From positions 434,001 through 498,000 of the forward strand of contig NZ_JMIH01000016.1 in the NCBI RefSeq assembly GCF_000714815.1: DNA of 64,000 nt. The letters are read 5' to 3'. Positions within the stretch are counted from its first letter, which is position 1. Each line of letters begins with the position of its first letter. The notes under the pieces are model-generated. The model ran no database searches, was not told the DNA's origin, and saw only the letters and a program-made list of their open reading frames with translations. Both the position numbers and the translations under genes were made by a program. Source of the stretch: Anditalea andensis. Lineage in GTDB: Bacteria > Bacteroidota > Bacteroidia > Cytophagales > Cyclobacteriaceae. Of the stretch, positions 21,580 through 29,666 are shown one piece after another.

Positions 21580-22476
21580 TTAATTTAAAGATTTAATTGC
21601 TGATTGCCAGCAATCTTCAGCAAGGTGCTTGTAAAGTATTGCTTGTTGCCATCGGTCACCTTCTTCCTGCTCTATCCCATTATTATCTATTATAGTTCGA
21701 GCATAGAAAATATCTGATTGGAGTAATTCTACTGTAAAAGATATATAATCCCCTAGAGATGCTGATCTTAAAAAACCCAAAAATGATTGGGTCCACATAG
21801 TCTTAAAATGCTCTACATAGCTCAGAGTTTTACCTTCTTTAATATCTACCTGAATACAACCAGGATTTCCAATTCTACCATGAAGAAACCTTACCCGGTC
21901 TATAATTGGTGAGATGAACTCTAGTTTATTCTCGAAGCCCCCATAAACCATTTCCTGTCCGGTATACCAGTGGGAAAAATCTCCATTAAATCGTATTTCC
22001 GGAAATCGCTTAACCAGTTCAACTGTTCGCTGCATATCTTGGGTAATGGTAGCCCGGTGGGTTTCTATATATATGGGCAGATCAAATTTCATTGAACTGC
22101 TCAACACATACTCCACCAAACGGTCTGCTTCTGCATCTGACTCCATACCCCAGCCTACATGAAGGGTGGCACAATTATACCCCCCATCTTTCCATTTAGG
22201 CAACAATTCATCAAGGTCACCCACCTCGTTCATACGGGCATGGGCGGTCAATTCAAGCCCCAATTCTTTGCACAATGAAGGCTCTCCATCCTGAATACCC
22301 CCAAATCCTGCTTTTTTGATAGCTTGATGCTTTTCCCTGTCATCCCCCTTTGGCCCCTCTGAAAAGCCCGGAAGCTCATTACATCCTCCGTAATTCATGT
22401 CCACTCTCAAGTAAGGCGTGTTTTGACTTCCGTCATTGGTATTTTTAATCATGGTTAAATCAATATTTACATTCAA
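21580..22476 (-). CDS. Sugar phosphate isomerase/epimerase-like TIM-barrel protein
   Basis: A 298-residue protein without an export signal. It has the xylose-isomerase-like (AP endonuclease 2 fold) pattern: GGIQDGEPSLCKELGLELTA, NCATLHVGWGME, PIYIETHRATIT, RFNGDFSHWYTGQE and VRFLHGRIGNPG. The acidic and histidine residues at the strand ends (Glu in YIETH, Asp/His in GDFSHW, His/Arg in LHGRIG) are typical metal ligands. Members isomerise or epimerise sugars, or act as dehydratases or decarboxylases (for instance OiaC in apionate breakdown). It lies 163 bases after the enolase-superfamily gene, probably the last gene of the GH78 unit, and ends at the shared terminator. The exact reaction is unknown. 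Confidence 0.7.
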   Translation of the reverse strand: MNVNIDLTMIKNTNDGSQNTPYLRVDMNYGGCNELPGFSEGPKGDDREKHQAIKKAGFGGIQDGEPSLCKELGLELTAHARMNEVGDLDELLPKWKDGGYNCATLHVGWGMESDAEADRLVEYVLSSSMKFDLPIYIETHRATITQDMQRTVELVKRFPEIRFNGDFSHWYTGQEMVYGGFENKLEFISPIIDRVRFLHGRIGNPGCIQVDIKEGKTLSYVEHFKTMWTQSFLGFLRSASLGDYISFTVELLQSDIFYARTIIDNNGIEQEEGDRWQQAILYKHLAEDCWQSAIKSLN

Positions 22477-22639
22477 AATTTAATTTCCCACTTGGATGTG
22501 ACCGATATTTTATAAGGCGGGACTTCTTTGATTTGATCAATTTATATTTATTACCGCTTGGTTCACTCCAAACCTACTGGAAGGGAATGATTGTCCGGAT
22601 TCCTTAAAGTAGATACAATGTTATTAAGTAATGAGATCA

Positions 22640-23719
22640 TTATTTAATTTCTTCTAAATAGTAATCCTTAAACCCAAAGCCCCAACCCGGACGGTCATGG
22701 GGTACGGCCCAGCCATCCTTAATTAACATGGGATGATCGATCAGAGGATTGATCCAGTCAAAAGACTCTGCACCCACCCCATTGGAAATGGTGCATAGTA
22801 GCGGCACATCATAATCTTTGTAGTAATGGGGAAGGACCCGCACATTAAAGGCTTTGGCCAAGGCAGCACTTTCACGCCATGCTTCCACCCCTCCTATACG
22901 TAAAATGTCCGGCTGCCAAATGTCCAGGGCATTACGCTGGAGCAATTCCCTTAAACTTAATGTGGAATATTCTCTTTCGCCCATGGCAATAGAAATACCC
23001 GTCTGCTCTCTTAACAAACGGTACCCTTCAAAATCCCTATGGTCAATCGGCTCCTCGAACCAATGGATATTTAAACTTCTGGCATTTTGGGCCAACTGAA
23101 GAGCAGAGGAAACTTGCATCCCCTGATTGGCATCCATCATGATCTGTATATCATTGCCTACAGCTTCCCGAACCAATTTCAGCCTTTCCAGGTCTTCTTT
23201 CCAGTCCGGTTTGCCTACTTTTATCTTCACTGCCCGAAAACCCCTGGCTTTGTAATCACTCACTTCATCGATCAATTCCTCTGTACTGTAAGAAATCCAA
23301 CCCCCACTGCCATAGATTGACACTTTCTTCTTTGCCAGTCCTAGAATTTTCCAGACGGGCTCTCCCAAGGTCTTCCCCCAGGCATCCCACATAGCAATAT
23401 TATAGGCCGCCTGTGCCCAGCGGTTGACACCATCCTGCCCAAAATACTCATTGGCTGCTTCCAGTTTTTCAAATATTTTGGAAGTGGCATAGACAGGTTC
23501 ACCGATCAGCAGATCCCCTGCATCCTTGAGCGCACCGACTATAGCATTATGGCTGTATTGGAAACTCAACAGATAGCTTTCTCCCACTACACCACTACCC
23601 AACCGTATCCTCAGGATTAGAAAGGATATTTCGGTCAAGGTATGTGTACTGTCCGAGATAGGTTTGTCCAAGGCTGCTTTTGCCTTAAAAATCTTAAAGG
23701 ACTGGATGATTTCCCGCAT
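22640..23719 (-). CDS. Enolase-superfamily acid-sugar dehydratase (mandelate racemase-like)
   Basis: A 359-residue protein with the capping domain and barrel of the mandelate racemase/muconate lactonizing group. Lys165 and Lys167 lie in AVKIKVG. Metal ligands are Asp196 (MMDANQG), Glu222 (WFEEP) and Glu248 (AMGERE). Asp271 lies in WQPDILRIGG and His298 in VLPHYY. The KxK plus His/Asp set is typical of acid-sugar dehydratases (rhamnonate, galactonate, fuconate types) that form 2-keto-3-deoxy acids. Its start overlaps the stop of GH78 by one base (TAATG). With the lactonase and Gfo/Idh enzymes of the next unit, a route from rhamnose via rhamnonate is a plausible inference. No aldolase for the product is visible here. 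Confidence 0.82.
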   Translation of the reverse strand: MREIIQSFKIFKAKAALDKPISDSTHTLTEISFLILRIRLGSGVVGESYLLSFQYSHNAIVGALKDAGDLLIGEPVYATSKIFEKLEAANEYFGQDGVNRWAQAAYNIAMWDAWGKTLGEPVWKILGLAKKKVSIYGSGGWISYSTEELIDEVSDYKARGFRAVKIKVGKPDWKEDLERLKLVREAVGNDIQIMMDANQGMQVSSALQLAQNARSLNIHWFEEPIDHRDFEGYRLLREQTGISIAMGEREYSTLSLRELLQRNALDIWQPDILRIGGVEAWRESAALAKAFNVRVLPHYYKDYDVPLLCTISNGVGAESFDWINPLIDHPMLIKDGWAVPHDRPGWGFGFKDYYLEEIK

Positions 23720-25920
23720 TATTTTATTACTCTGTAATTTACTAAGTATTCTTTCCCGGACTGGATATCCATCTCATAGGCATTGTTTCCTAAGCTACGG
23801 ATATTCCCGGACTGGCTTCTTGGCTTGGAGCGGCTTTTAAAACGGAGCGTACCCTGGCCGCTGTCTGCTTTTACTTTAATTTCCCTGTTATTTGCGAAGA
23901 TGCTAATATCACCTTCAGGGGTAGGGACTTTCCCTTCCATCCATTCCAGACCACCCAACTCAGGAACGATTTCATACGTTTGGTATCCTGCTGTAAGCGG
24001 CTTCACTCCTAAATAGTATTTACCAAATAGGTAAATAGGACTAGCCCCCCAAGCATGGCAAAGGCTTTTTCCGTATGGTCGTCCATACATTTCCAGATGC
24101 TCCTCACCTGACTCAGTCGGATCATACTTTTCCCAAAAGGAGGTTGCACCAAGCTCAAGCATACCTCCCCAATAATCTCTAATCTCTGCGAGAACAAATT
24201 CTTGCTCCCCCATAGCGCATAATGCCTCCAACTCATAAAACCTCATATATGGGGTGGTGATTTTTTGAACATCATCATTAAGAAGGACATTCTGCTTTAC
24301 CGCTAATTTTTGCTCTTCAGAGAAATAATCAAAAAATATCCCGAACATATTCGCATACCGAGTTACATTGTCCAAGACTTCACCTTCCACTCTCTGGTGC
24401 ATGATGGCCTGGTGTTCCTCTGACCAGAATACGTCAAACAGCTTCTTTTTTAAATCCGAAGCCATCTTACCATACTCTTCCTCCCCTTTCTTATCACCAG
24501 CAATATTTGCGCTTATGGCCATGGCTTCTAAGCTTCGGGCGAGAAGCATCTGCTCAAAGCTCACTTCCCCCATTTTGCTCAAACCATCGGCCCAATCTAT
24601 GAAAATCCAGTCTCCCGGAAGTCCTTCCATCATCCCCTCTTCATTTCTTCTGCCTAAACAGAATTTCATCAAACTGACCATCCGTGGGTAGAAGTTTTTT
24701 ATAAACTCCTCATCCCCTGAATAAAGGTAGTAATCATAAATCCCAATAAACCAGTAAAAGGAATAGTCCATGATGGTATTAAGGTGACTGGTTATAGGTT
24801 CTTTGCCCCTCAGGGCCAGTAATGTTCTGGTGACGGAAGGATTGTCAAAAAACAGGTAATAATTCATCAGGTAGCTTTGATAGGCATCACCGGACCATAT
24901 CCACCTATCCCTTTTTATGCCATCCAGAAAAAACTCGCGGGTATTTAAATGCATGGTATAAGCCGAAACGTCCCAAATCTCATTTAATAAATCATCTGAG
25001 CTGCGAAATTCCCCTCTATAGGTCACCGGCAGATATTCATACATCATAGAAACCGAATCAAAACTGATAGTCGGATCATGTTGTATTTGGACATAGCGGT
25101 AAGCCATAGAACCCTCTAATTGGTAATCCTCTTCCTGCGATCCATCAAACTCCAAGTGGTCCAATGTCTCGCAGAATTCCTTGTCCATAGCTTCCGCTTC
25201 TGATTCTCCATAGTATAAGGAAACTTTGCCTGCTCCTCTTAATCCATGAAATTTGACATACCCGAAGGTTTCTTTTCCGTAATCTACCAATATTCCATCA
25301 CCCGCTTCTTTGACTTCAACTGCATATTGGGGAGTAGTTTCCAATCTGAATTCTGAAGGAAGAGACTCGGCGGAATCGAAATTCCAACTTCCCACTGCTT
25401 CCCAAAAAGTCCCTGATTGATCAGAAGCTTTTCCTGTTTCATCTATCCATTCTTTATCCTCAAACGTCACTTTCCAGCTCGCATCGGTTCGTAAATGCTT
25501 ACCCTTTATATATACACTCGGTACTGCTTCCTGATTATAGACCTTGATCACAATACTGTGTTTTCCGGCAGGAATTGCCAGTTTTTTTGGTCTTCCATGG
25601 ACCAGGTCTCCGTCTATTTGCAACTTGAAGTCCCCTTCAGTTTTAATTTCTATTTCATCATCCTCGGGTAAGTCGATCTCCTTCCGGAAAGTTACCAAAG
25701 CATAGGGACTATAATAGCGCCAAAGGGGTGGCAGGAAAGCTCCTCTTTCTGTTCTGCGCGCCTGCATCTTATTACTTAACCAGATCTCGTAATCTCCGGG
25801 ATACCAGATCCAAGTAGCCTGTTTCTCTATAGGATCCTTTTCTGTAAAAGAAAACAGTGTACCCAATATTAACAGTAATATGGTGTATACTAAATATGAT
25901 TTTATTTTGAGCTTATTCAT
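23719..25920 (-). CDS. GH78 alpha-L-rhamnosidase, secreted
   Basis: I place the start at 25920 because MNKLKIKSYLVYTILLLILG makes a clean signal peptide; an earlier in-frame ATG at 25971 would add 17 residues. The protein has N-terminal beta-sandwich domains (about 20-290) and a six-hairpin (alpha/alpha)6 barrel (about 310-640). The barrel starts with FLDGIKRDRWIWSGDAYQS (Asp338 region), the GH78 catalytic signature, and later shows FWEKYDPTESGEEH. A short C-terminal beta domain follows. GH78 enzymes remove alpha-L-rhamnose by inversion. It overlaps the enolase-superfamily gene by one base and has a candidate operator 67 bases upstream. Confidence 0.87.
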   Translation of the reverse strand: MNKLKIKSYLVYTILLLILGTLFSFTEKDPIEKQATWIWYPGDYEIWLSNKMQARRTERGAFLPPLWRYYSPYALVTFRKEIDLPEDDEIEIKTEGDFKLQIDGDLVHGRPKKLAIPAGKHSIVIKVYNQEAVPSVYIKGKHLRTDASWKVTFEDKEWIDETGKASDQSGTFWEAVGSWNFDSAESLPSEFRLETTPQYAVEVKEAGDGILVDYGKETFGYVKFHGLRGAGKVSLYYGESEAEAMDKEFCETLDHLEFDGSQEEDYQLEGSMAYRYVQIQHDPTISFDSVSMMYEYLPVTYRGEFRSSDDLLNEIWDVSAYTMHLNTREFFLDGIKRDRWIWSGDAYQSYLMNYYLFFDNPSVTRTLLALRGKEPITSHLNTIMDYSFYWFIGIYDYYLYSGDEEFIKNFYPRMVSLMKFCLGRRNEEGMMEGLPGDWIFIDWADGLSKMGEVSFEQMLLARSLEAMAISANIAGDKKGEEEYGKMASDLKKKLFDVFWSEEHQAIMHQRVEGEVLDNVTRYANMFGIFFDYFSEEQKLAVKQNVLLNDDVQKITTPYMRFYELEALCAMGEQEFVLAEIRDYWGGMLELGATSFWEKYDPTESGEEHLEMYGRPYGKSLCHAWGASPIYLFGKYYLGVKPLTAGYQTYEIVPELGGLEWMEGKVPTPEGDISIFANNREIKVKADSGQGTLRFKSRSKPRSQSGNIRSLGNNAYEMDIQSGKEYLVNYRVIK

Positions 25921-25986
25921 AGAGAAAATTATCATTGCATAGTTTATAAAGCTGAAATCAAAATTCATCAAATTTATCCTGGACCT

Positions 25987-25997
25987 TCCTGTATTTG
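25987..25997 (-). promoter_or_regulatory. Candidate regulon operator upstream of GH78
   Basis: In gene direction the site is CAAATACAGGA followed by AGG, 67 bases before the preferred GH78 start. It has the TACAGGA core with AAA in place of AAG. If the earlier ATG at 25971 were used, the site would lie only 16 bases upstream, which also favours the later start. Confidence 0.4.
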
Positions 25998-26056
25998 ATA
26001 AGAAATGGAGGAGGTATGGATAGATATTCCAATAATATGGTTATTGTATTGATCAT

Positions 26057-27646
26057 TTAACCATGACCATTGAATATTATATAAAGGGCTATCATAATTA
26101 CGATCAAAACAGCCCAAAGCCACTTGACATTGGTAGGAATGCGGGGAAGTTTTCCATAGTCCAGAACATTGGTCGAAACGTCCTTCCTTTTACTGTCTAC
26201 AAGAGAAATTATAACTACAAGAAAGCATAAGAAGACAAATATATAAAAGGACAATAATAGGAAGTGTGGCCAGATACCATATACTTCCTGTGGAAAAACC
26301 CATAAGTACATTATCCCGGTACCTATACTGAGTAGGGTACCGAATATAAGGATAGTATTGGCAGCTTTGGTGGTCGTTTTTTTCCATAAAACTCCAAAGA
26401 GAAATACCACAGACATAGGGGGAGCTATAAAACCCAGTACAGACTGGAAAATATCAAAAAGATTCAGTCCTCTGATGCTGTCAATTGCCAGAGTGATGAA
26501 AATTGCCAATAAAGCTCCCACTACGGTTACTATTCTACCTACCATCACTACCCGCTTTTGTGTAGCGTTTGGATGGTATTTTTTGACGTAAATATCCACA
26601 GTGAAAACGGTACTTAATGCGTTTAATGCAGAATCGATAGTACTTACCAGTGCCGCTATGAGCACAGCCATCACCAACCCGGTCATTCCTACCGGAAATA
26701 GTTTGGTCACCATAGTCATATAGGCTTCATCAGGATTTTCTAAATCGGGGAAGATTAAAAAGCACAATATTCCTGGAAGTATAAATAGAGGAACATCCAA
26801 GATTTTTAACCACCCGGTAAAATTTGCACCCAATTGTCCTTGCTTGAGGTTTTTAGCTCCCAAAACTGATTGGACCATGGACTGATCTGTACACCAAAAC
26901 CATACACCCATCACCGGATAACCCAGGATAATGGCTATCCATGGATAATTGGGATCATCAGCCGGTAAAAACAGATTCCAATATTCGGCAGGAGCTCTGG
27001 CTATCAGTTCCCCTACTCCACCGACGGAATATATACCCGTAAGCGTCAGGGCTAAGGAAACCACTATCAGTAAGATCATCTGAAATACATTCGTATAGGC
27101 AATGGCTTTCAGACCTCCCGCTATAGTAAAAAAAGCGGCGATGATGATGAGTACAATTACCGAAAGCCACATGGGGAAGTTTAGAATCTGCCTGATCAAA
27201 ATCCCTCCTGCAAATAATGTAAGAGATAACCAGCTTATCAAAATGGTAACAATCATGTACCAAGCAAGAATATTCCGTGTGGAATCTCCAAACCTTTTAC
27301 CCATAAACTCGGGCAGGGTCTGCACTCTTGCACCCATATATCTGGGGGCAAAGACTACTGCCAGTAAGAAAATAAAAATAAATGCATACCAGGCAAAATT
27401 TCCTGCTACTATACCTGTGGTATATCCTATACTGGCTGAGGCGATGAGCATAGAAGGTCCCACATTAGTACCCCACATGGTAAACCCTATGCTGGGCCAT
27501 CCCAATGAATTTCCTGCCAAAAACAGGTTTTCATCAGTATCACGATCCTTTTTGAAACTTACCCAGGCACCTATCCCGATTAAAATAACCAAGTATAAAC
27601 CTACTACAGCAAAATCAAGGGGTACTAGTACTTCATGTATTTCCAT
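26057..27646 (-). CDS. Sodium/solute symporter (SSS family)
   Basis: A 529-residue membrane protein with about 13-14 transmembrane segments. Typical SSS (SglT-like) patterns include NSLGWPSIGFTMWGTNVGPS, GARVQTLPEFMGKRFG, FTIAGGLKAIAYTNVFQMI, and ALVSTIDSALNALSTVFTVD in segment 8 with the Ser/Asp residues used for sodium binding. Family members import sugars and other solutes with sodium. It is the last gene of the beta-helix / GH31 / Gfo-Idh / PhyH unit, so it probably imports a product of those enzymes. The particular solute is not visible. Confidence 0.9.
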   Translation of the reverse strand: MEIHEVLVPLDFAVVGLYLVILIGIGAWVSFKKDRDTDENLFLAGNSLGWPSIGFTMWGTNVGPSMLIASASIGYTTGIVAGNFAWYAFIFIFLLAVVFAPRYMGARVQTLPEFMGKRFGDSTRNILAWYMIVTILISWLSLTLFAGGILIRQILNFPMWLSVIVLIIIAAFFTIAGGLKAIAYTNVFQMILLIVVSLALTLTGIYSVGGVGELIARAPAEYWNLFLPADDPNYPWIAIILGYPVMGVWFWCTDQSMVQSVLGAKNLKQGQLGANFTGWLKILDVPLFILPGILCFLIFPDLENPDEAYMTMVTKLFPVGMTGLVMAVLIAALVSTIDSALNALSTVFTVDIYVKKYHPNATQKRVVMVGRIVTVVGALLAIFITLAIDSIRGLNLFDIFQSVLGFIAPPMSVVFLFGVLWKKTTTKAANTILIFGTLLSIGTGIMYLWVFPQEVYGIWPHFLLLSFYIFVFLCFLVVIISLVDSKRKDVSTNVLDYGKLPRIPTNVKWLWAVLIVIMIALYIIFNGHG

Positions 27647-27755
27647 TTCTACTTTTGGATATCCTTAGCCATAAAAAATAAGGGCAAAAAAAAATTTTAC
27701 CCCCTAAAGTAATAAATCTTTCTATTGAAATTTTTACCATTTTTATAACTTTAAA

Positions 27756-28511
27756 TTAATGCGCGGGAATTTCCTTTACCCGCTCGCCATTTTGAATAAA
27801 AGGATCTGCCCAATATAGTGGCTTACCATCTTTCATAATAGGTTCTGCAGAATATTGTAATAATAATACTCTTCTGGATTTATTGGTGACATTAGACCCA
27901 CTGCAATGAAAACAGGTACTGGAAAAGAGTGCCACATCTCCCGCATTTAATATTGCCGGTACGCCCGGATTATCTCCAAAATAACCTATTTTATCATTAG
28001 TACCCTCTTGCAGTACATGCTCAATCCTATCTTTAGTGCCTGCATCTTTATAGGGCAATAGGTAGACAGTACCGTTTTCCTCAGTTACATCGTCTAAAGG
28101 GCACCAGATGGATAAGTAAGGCTTATGGGGAAAATCAAGGTAACCGGAATCCTGGTGCCATGAAAAAGTCATTCCTTTGTCTGCAGCCTTCACTACAAAT
28201 TGTTCTAAAAATAAAAATACATCATCCCCTAAAATCTCACGGGTGATTTCCTCCATCTGTTCACTGAAAATGAGGTCCTGCATCGCCTGACTGTCCTGAT
28301 ATCTCAGCGCTATAAAATACCGTTTGCCTTTGTGGTTAATCTCATCTACTTCCATACCTTTGCGGTCCATCTCCTCATCCTTTTCCCGCATAAAACGATG
28401 GCAGGCTTCCTGTAAACGTGTGATTAACTCTTTCGGAATTACATTACGGACAATGCAGAATCCGTCTTCCTGAAATTGGTTGATTTGTTCAGCCGTTATA
28501 AAATTTTTCAT
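27756..28511 (-). CDS. Phytanoyl-CoA dioxygenase (PhyH) family protein
   Basis: A 251-residue Fe(II)/2-oxoglutarate-dependent oxygenase. The iron triad is visible as His119 and Asp121 in FSWHQDSGYLDF and His202 in SSTCFHCSGSN; Arg213 or Arg214 is the likely 2-oxoglutarate-binding Arg. No export signal is present. PhyH homologues are common beside Gfo/Idh/MocA genes in polysaccharide loci, but their substrates are largely unknown. The gene is 17 bases after such an oxidoreductase gene and 109 bases before the SSS symporter gene, so it may oxidise an imported sugar derivative; oxidative demethylation of a methyl-ether sugar is one untested option. Confidence 0.85.
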   Translation of the reverse strand: MKNFITAEQINQFQEDGFCIVRNVIPKELITRLQEACHRFMREKDEEMDRKGMEVDEINHKGKRYFIALRYQDSQAMQDLIFSEQMEEITREILGDDVFLFLEQFVVKAADKGMTFSWHQDSGYLDFPHKPYLSIWCPLDDVTEENGTVYLLPYKDAGTKDRIEHVLQEGTNDKIGYFGDNPGVPAILNAGDVALFSSTCFHCSGSNVTNKSRRVLLLQYSAEPIMKDGKPLYWADPFIQNGERVKEIPAH

Positions 28512-28528
28512 GATATATATGTTAATGG

Positions 28529-29644
28529 TTAATTTTTTTGGGTTTCAAAATTTATAAACTCAGACAATCCATATTCTTCGAGCACGTCAGCAACTTTTTC
28601 AGGTTTTCCGGACTCAAGAGATTTTTCCATCGTCTTTAATAAAGCTATGGTACCTATACCTTCTCTTAAATCCGGATAAGCTGTAAAATCATTTTGTATG
28701 CTATCGGCAAAGTGTTCCAGATAATTATTGTATTCTCCGGCATGATGACTTTTTCCTTCAAACCGGAAATAATATTTTGATTTATGTTCCCATGTTAGTA
28801 CCTGCTCTTCCCCTTCATTATCAGTGATCGCATATCTCAGTTCCATATAATCCCCTTGGCTGCAGCCTTCTGTCCCTCGCAGGATACAACTCATCTCACT
28901 GTCCCTTAAAGCCGGCTGCACAGGTCCGGTATATGCTCCGGATACCCTGGCTATCTTACCATCTTCAGACTTGAAGATAAAATGCATCGTATCGTCATTT
29001 TTTAATCCTCCTTTTAAACCATTAGGGCTGAGCATACCATAGCCCATAACTTCTTCTATGCGGGGCAGGTACCATCTTACGAAGTCTACCGGATGACTCA
29101 GGCCACCATACAGCCATTTAAAAGAAGATTCCAAAGACCATGGCTTTGAAAGAAACCACCGGTGATCGGCATGGTAATAAGCTTCCATAGTGATCAATTC
29201 TCCTATTAAGCCTTTCTCAAAATCCAAGCGCTGCCTTTTCATCGGTTCAAAAAACCGGCTGCTCTGACCAACAAAAAGTTTAGTACCGTTGACCCGTTGT
29301 AATTCCAGGAGTTCTACAGCATTTTTTAAGTCATCTAACAAGGGTTTGGTACACACTACATGCTTGCCATGTTCCATTGCCATTTTTATATGTAAAGCAT
29401 GAAATTTATCAGGAGTATAAATACCTATAGCATCAATTTCAGGATTACTGAGCATATCCTCATATCGGGTTGTATAATTAGGAAAATCAAACTCCTTAGC
29501 CCTTTGCTTACACAAATCTTCATTGATATCACAGATCTGAATCAGATCAATTTTGGAACTGTTCATAGACGCAGAGATGGTGCTCCTTCCCTCGCCAAGT
29601 CCCAGTATACCCAATTTCAGTTTTTTAGTTGTAGTCATATTCAT
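28529..29644 (-). CDS. Gfo/Idh/MocA family oxidoreductase
   Basis: A 371-residue NAD(P)-dependent dehydrogenase. The Rossmann start is LGILGLGEGRSTISASMNSS (about 9-28), followed by IDAIGIYTPDKFHALHIKMA and VVCTKPLLDDLKNAVEL, where Thr-Lys-Pro stands for the usual Glu-Lys-Pro with the catalytic Lys kept. GGLSHPVDFVRWY is the usual later histidine motif. It is only distantly like the other family member at 13435-14496. It sits 22 bases after GH31 and 17 bases before the PhyH gene. It probably oxidises or reduces a sugar, possibly to a 3-keto form; the reaction is inferred from the family. Confidence 0.85.
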   Translation of the reverse strand: MNMTTTKKLKLGILGLGEGRSTISASMNSSKIDLIQICDINEDLCKQRAKEFDFPNYTTRYEDMLSNPEIDAIGIYTPDKFHALHIKMAMEHGKHVVCTKPLLDDLKNAVELLELQRVNGTKLFVGQSSRFFEPMKRQRLDFEKGLIGELITMEAYYHADHRWFLSKPWSLESSFKWLYGGLSHPVDFVRWYLPRIEEVMGYGMLSPNGLKGGLKNDDTMHFIFKSEDGKIARVSGAYTGPVQPALRDSEMSCILRGTEGCSQGDYMELRYAITDNEGEEQVLTWEHKSKYYFRFEGKSHHAGEYNNYLEHFADSIQNDFTAYPDLREGIGTIALLKTMEKSLESGKPEKVADVLEEYGLSEFINFETQKN

Positions 29645-29666
29645 CCCTACCTTGTATTGATTAAGC

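Noticed and set aside
27102-27668. 188-codon plus-strand open frame
   Set aside because: It is antisense to the clearly real SSS symporter gene and its composition is a mirror of the hydrophobic sense protein.
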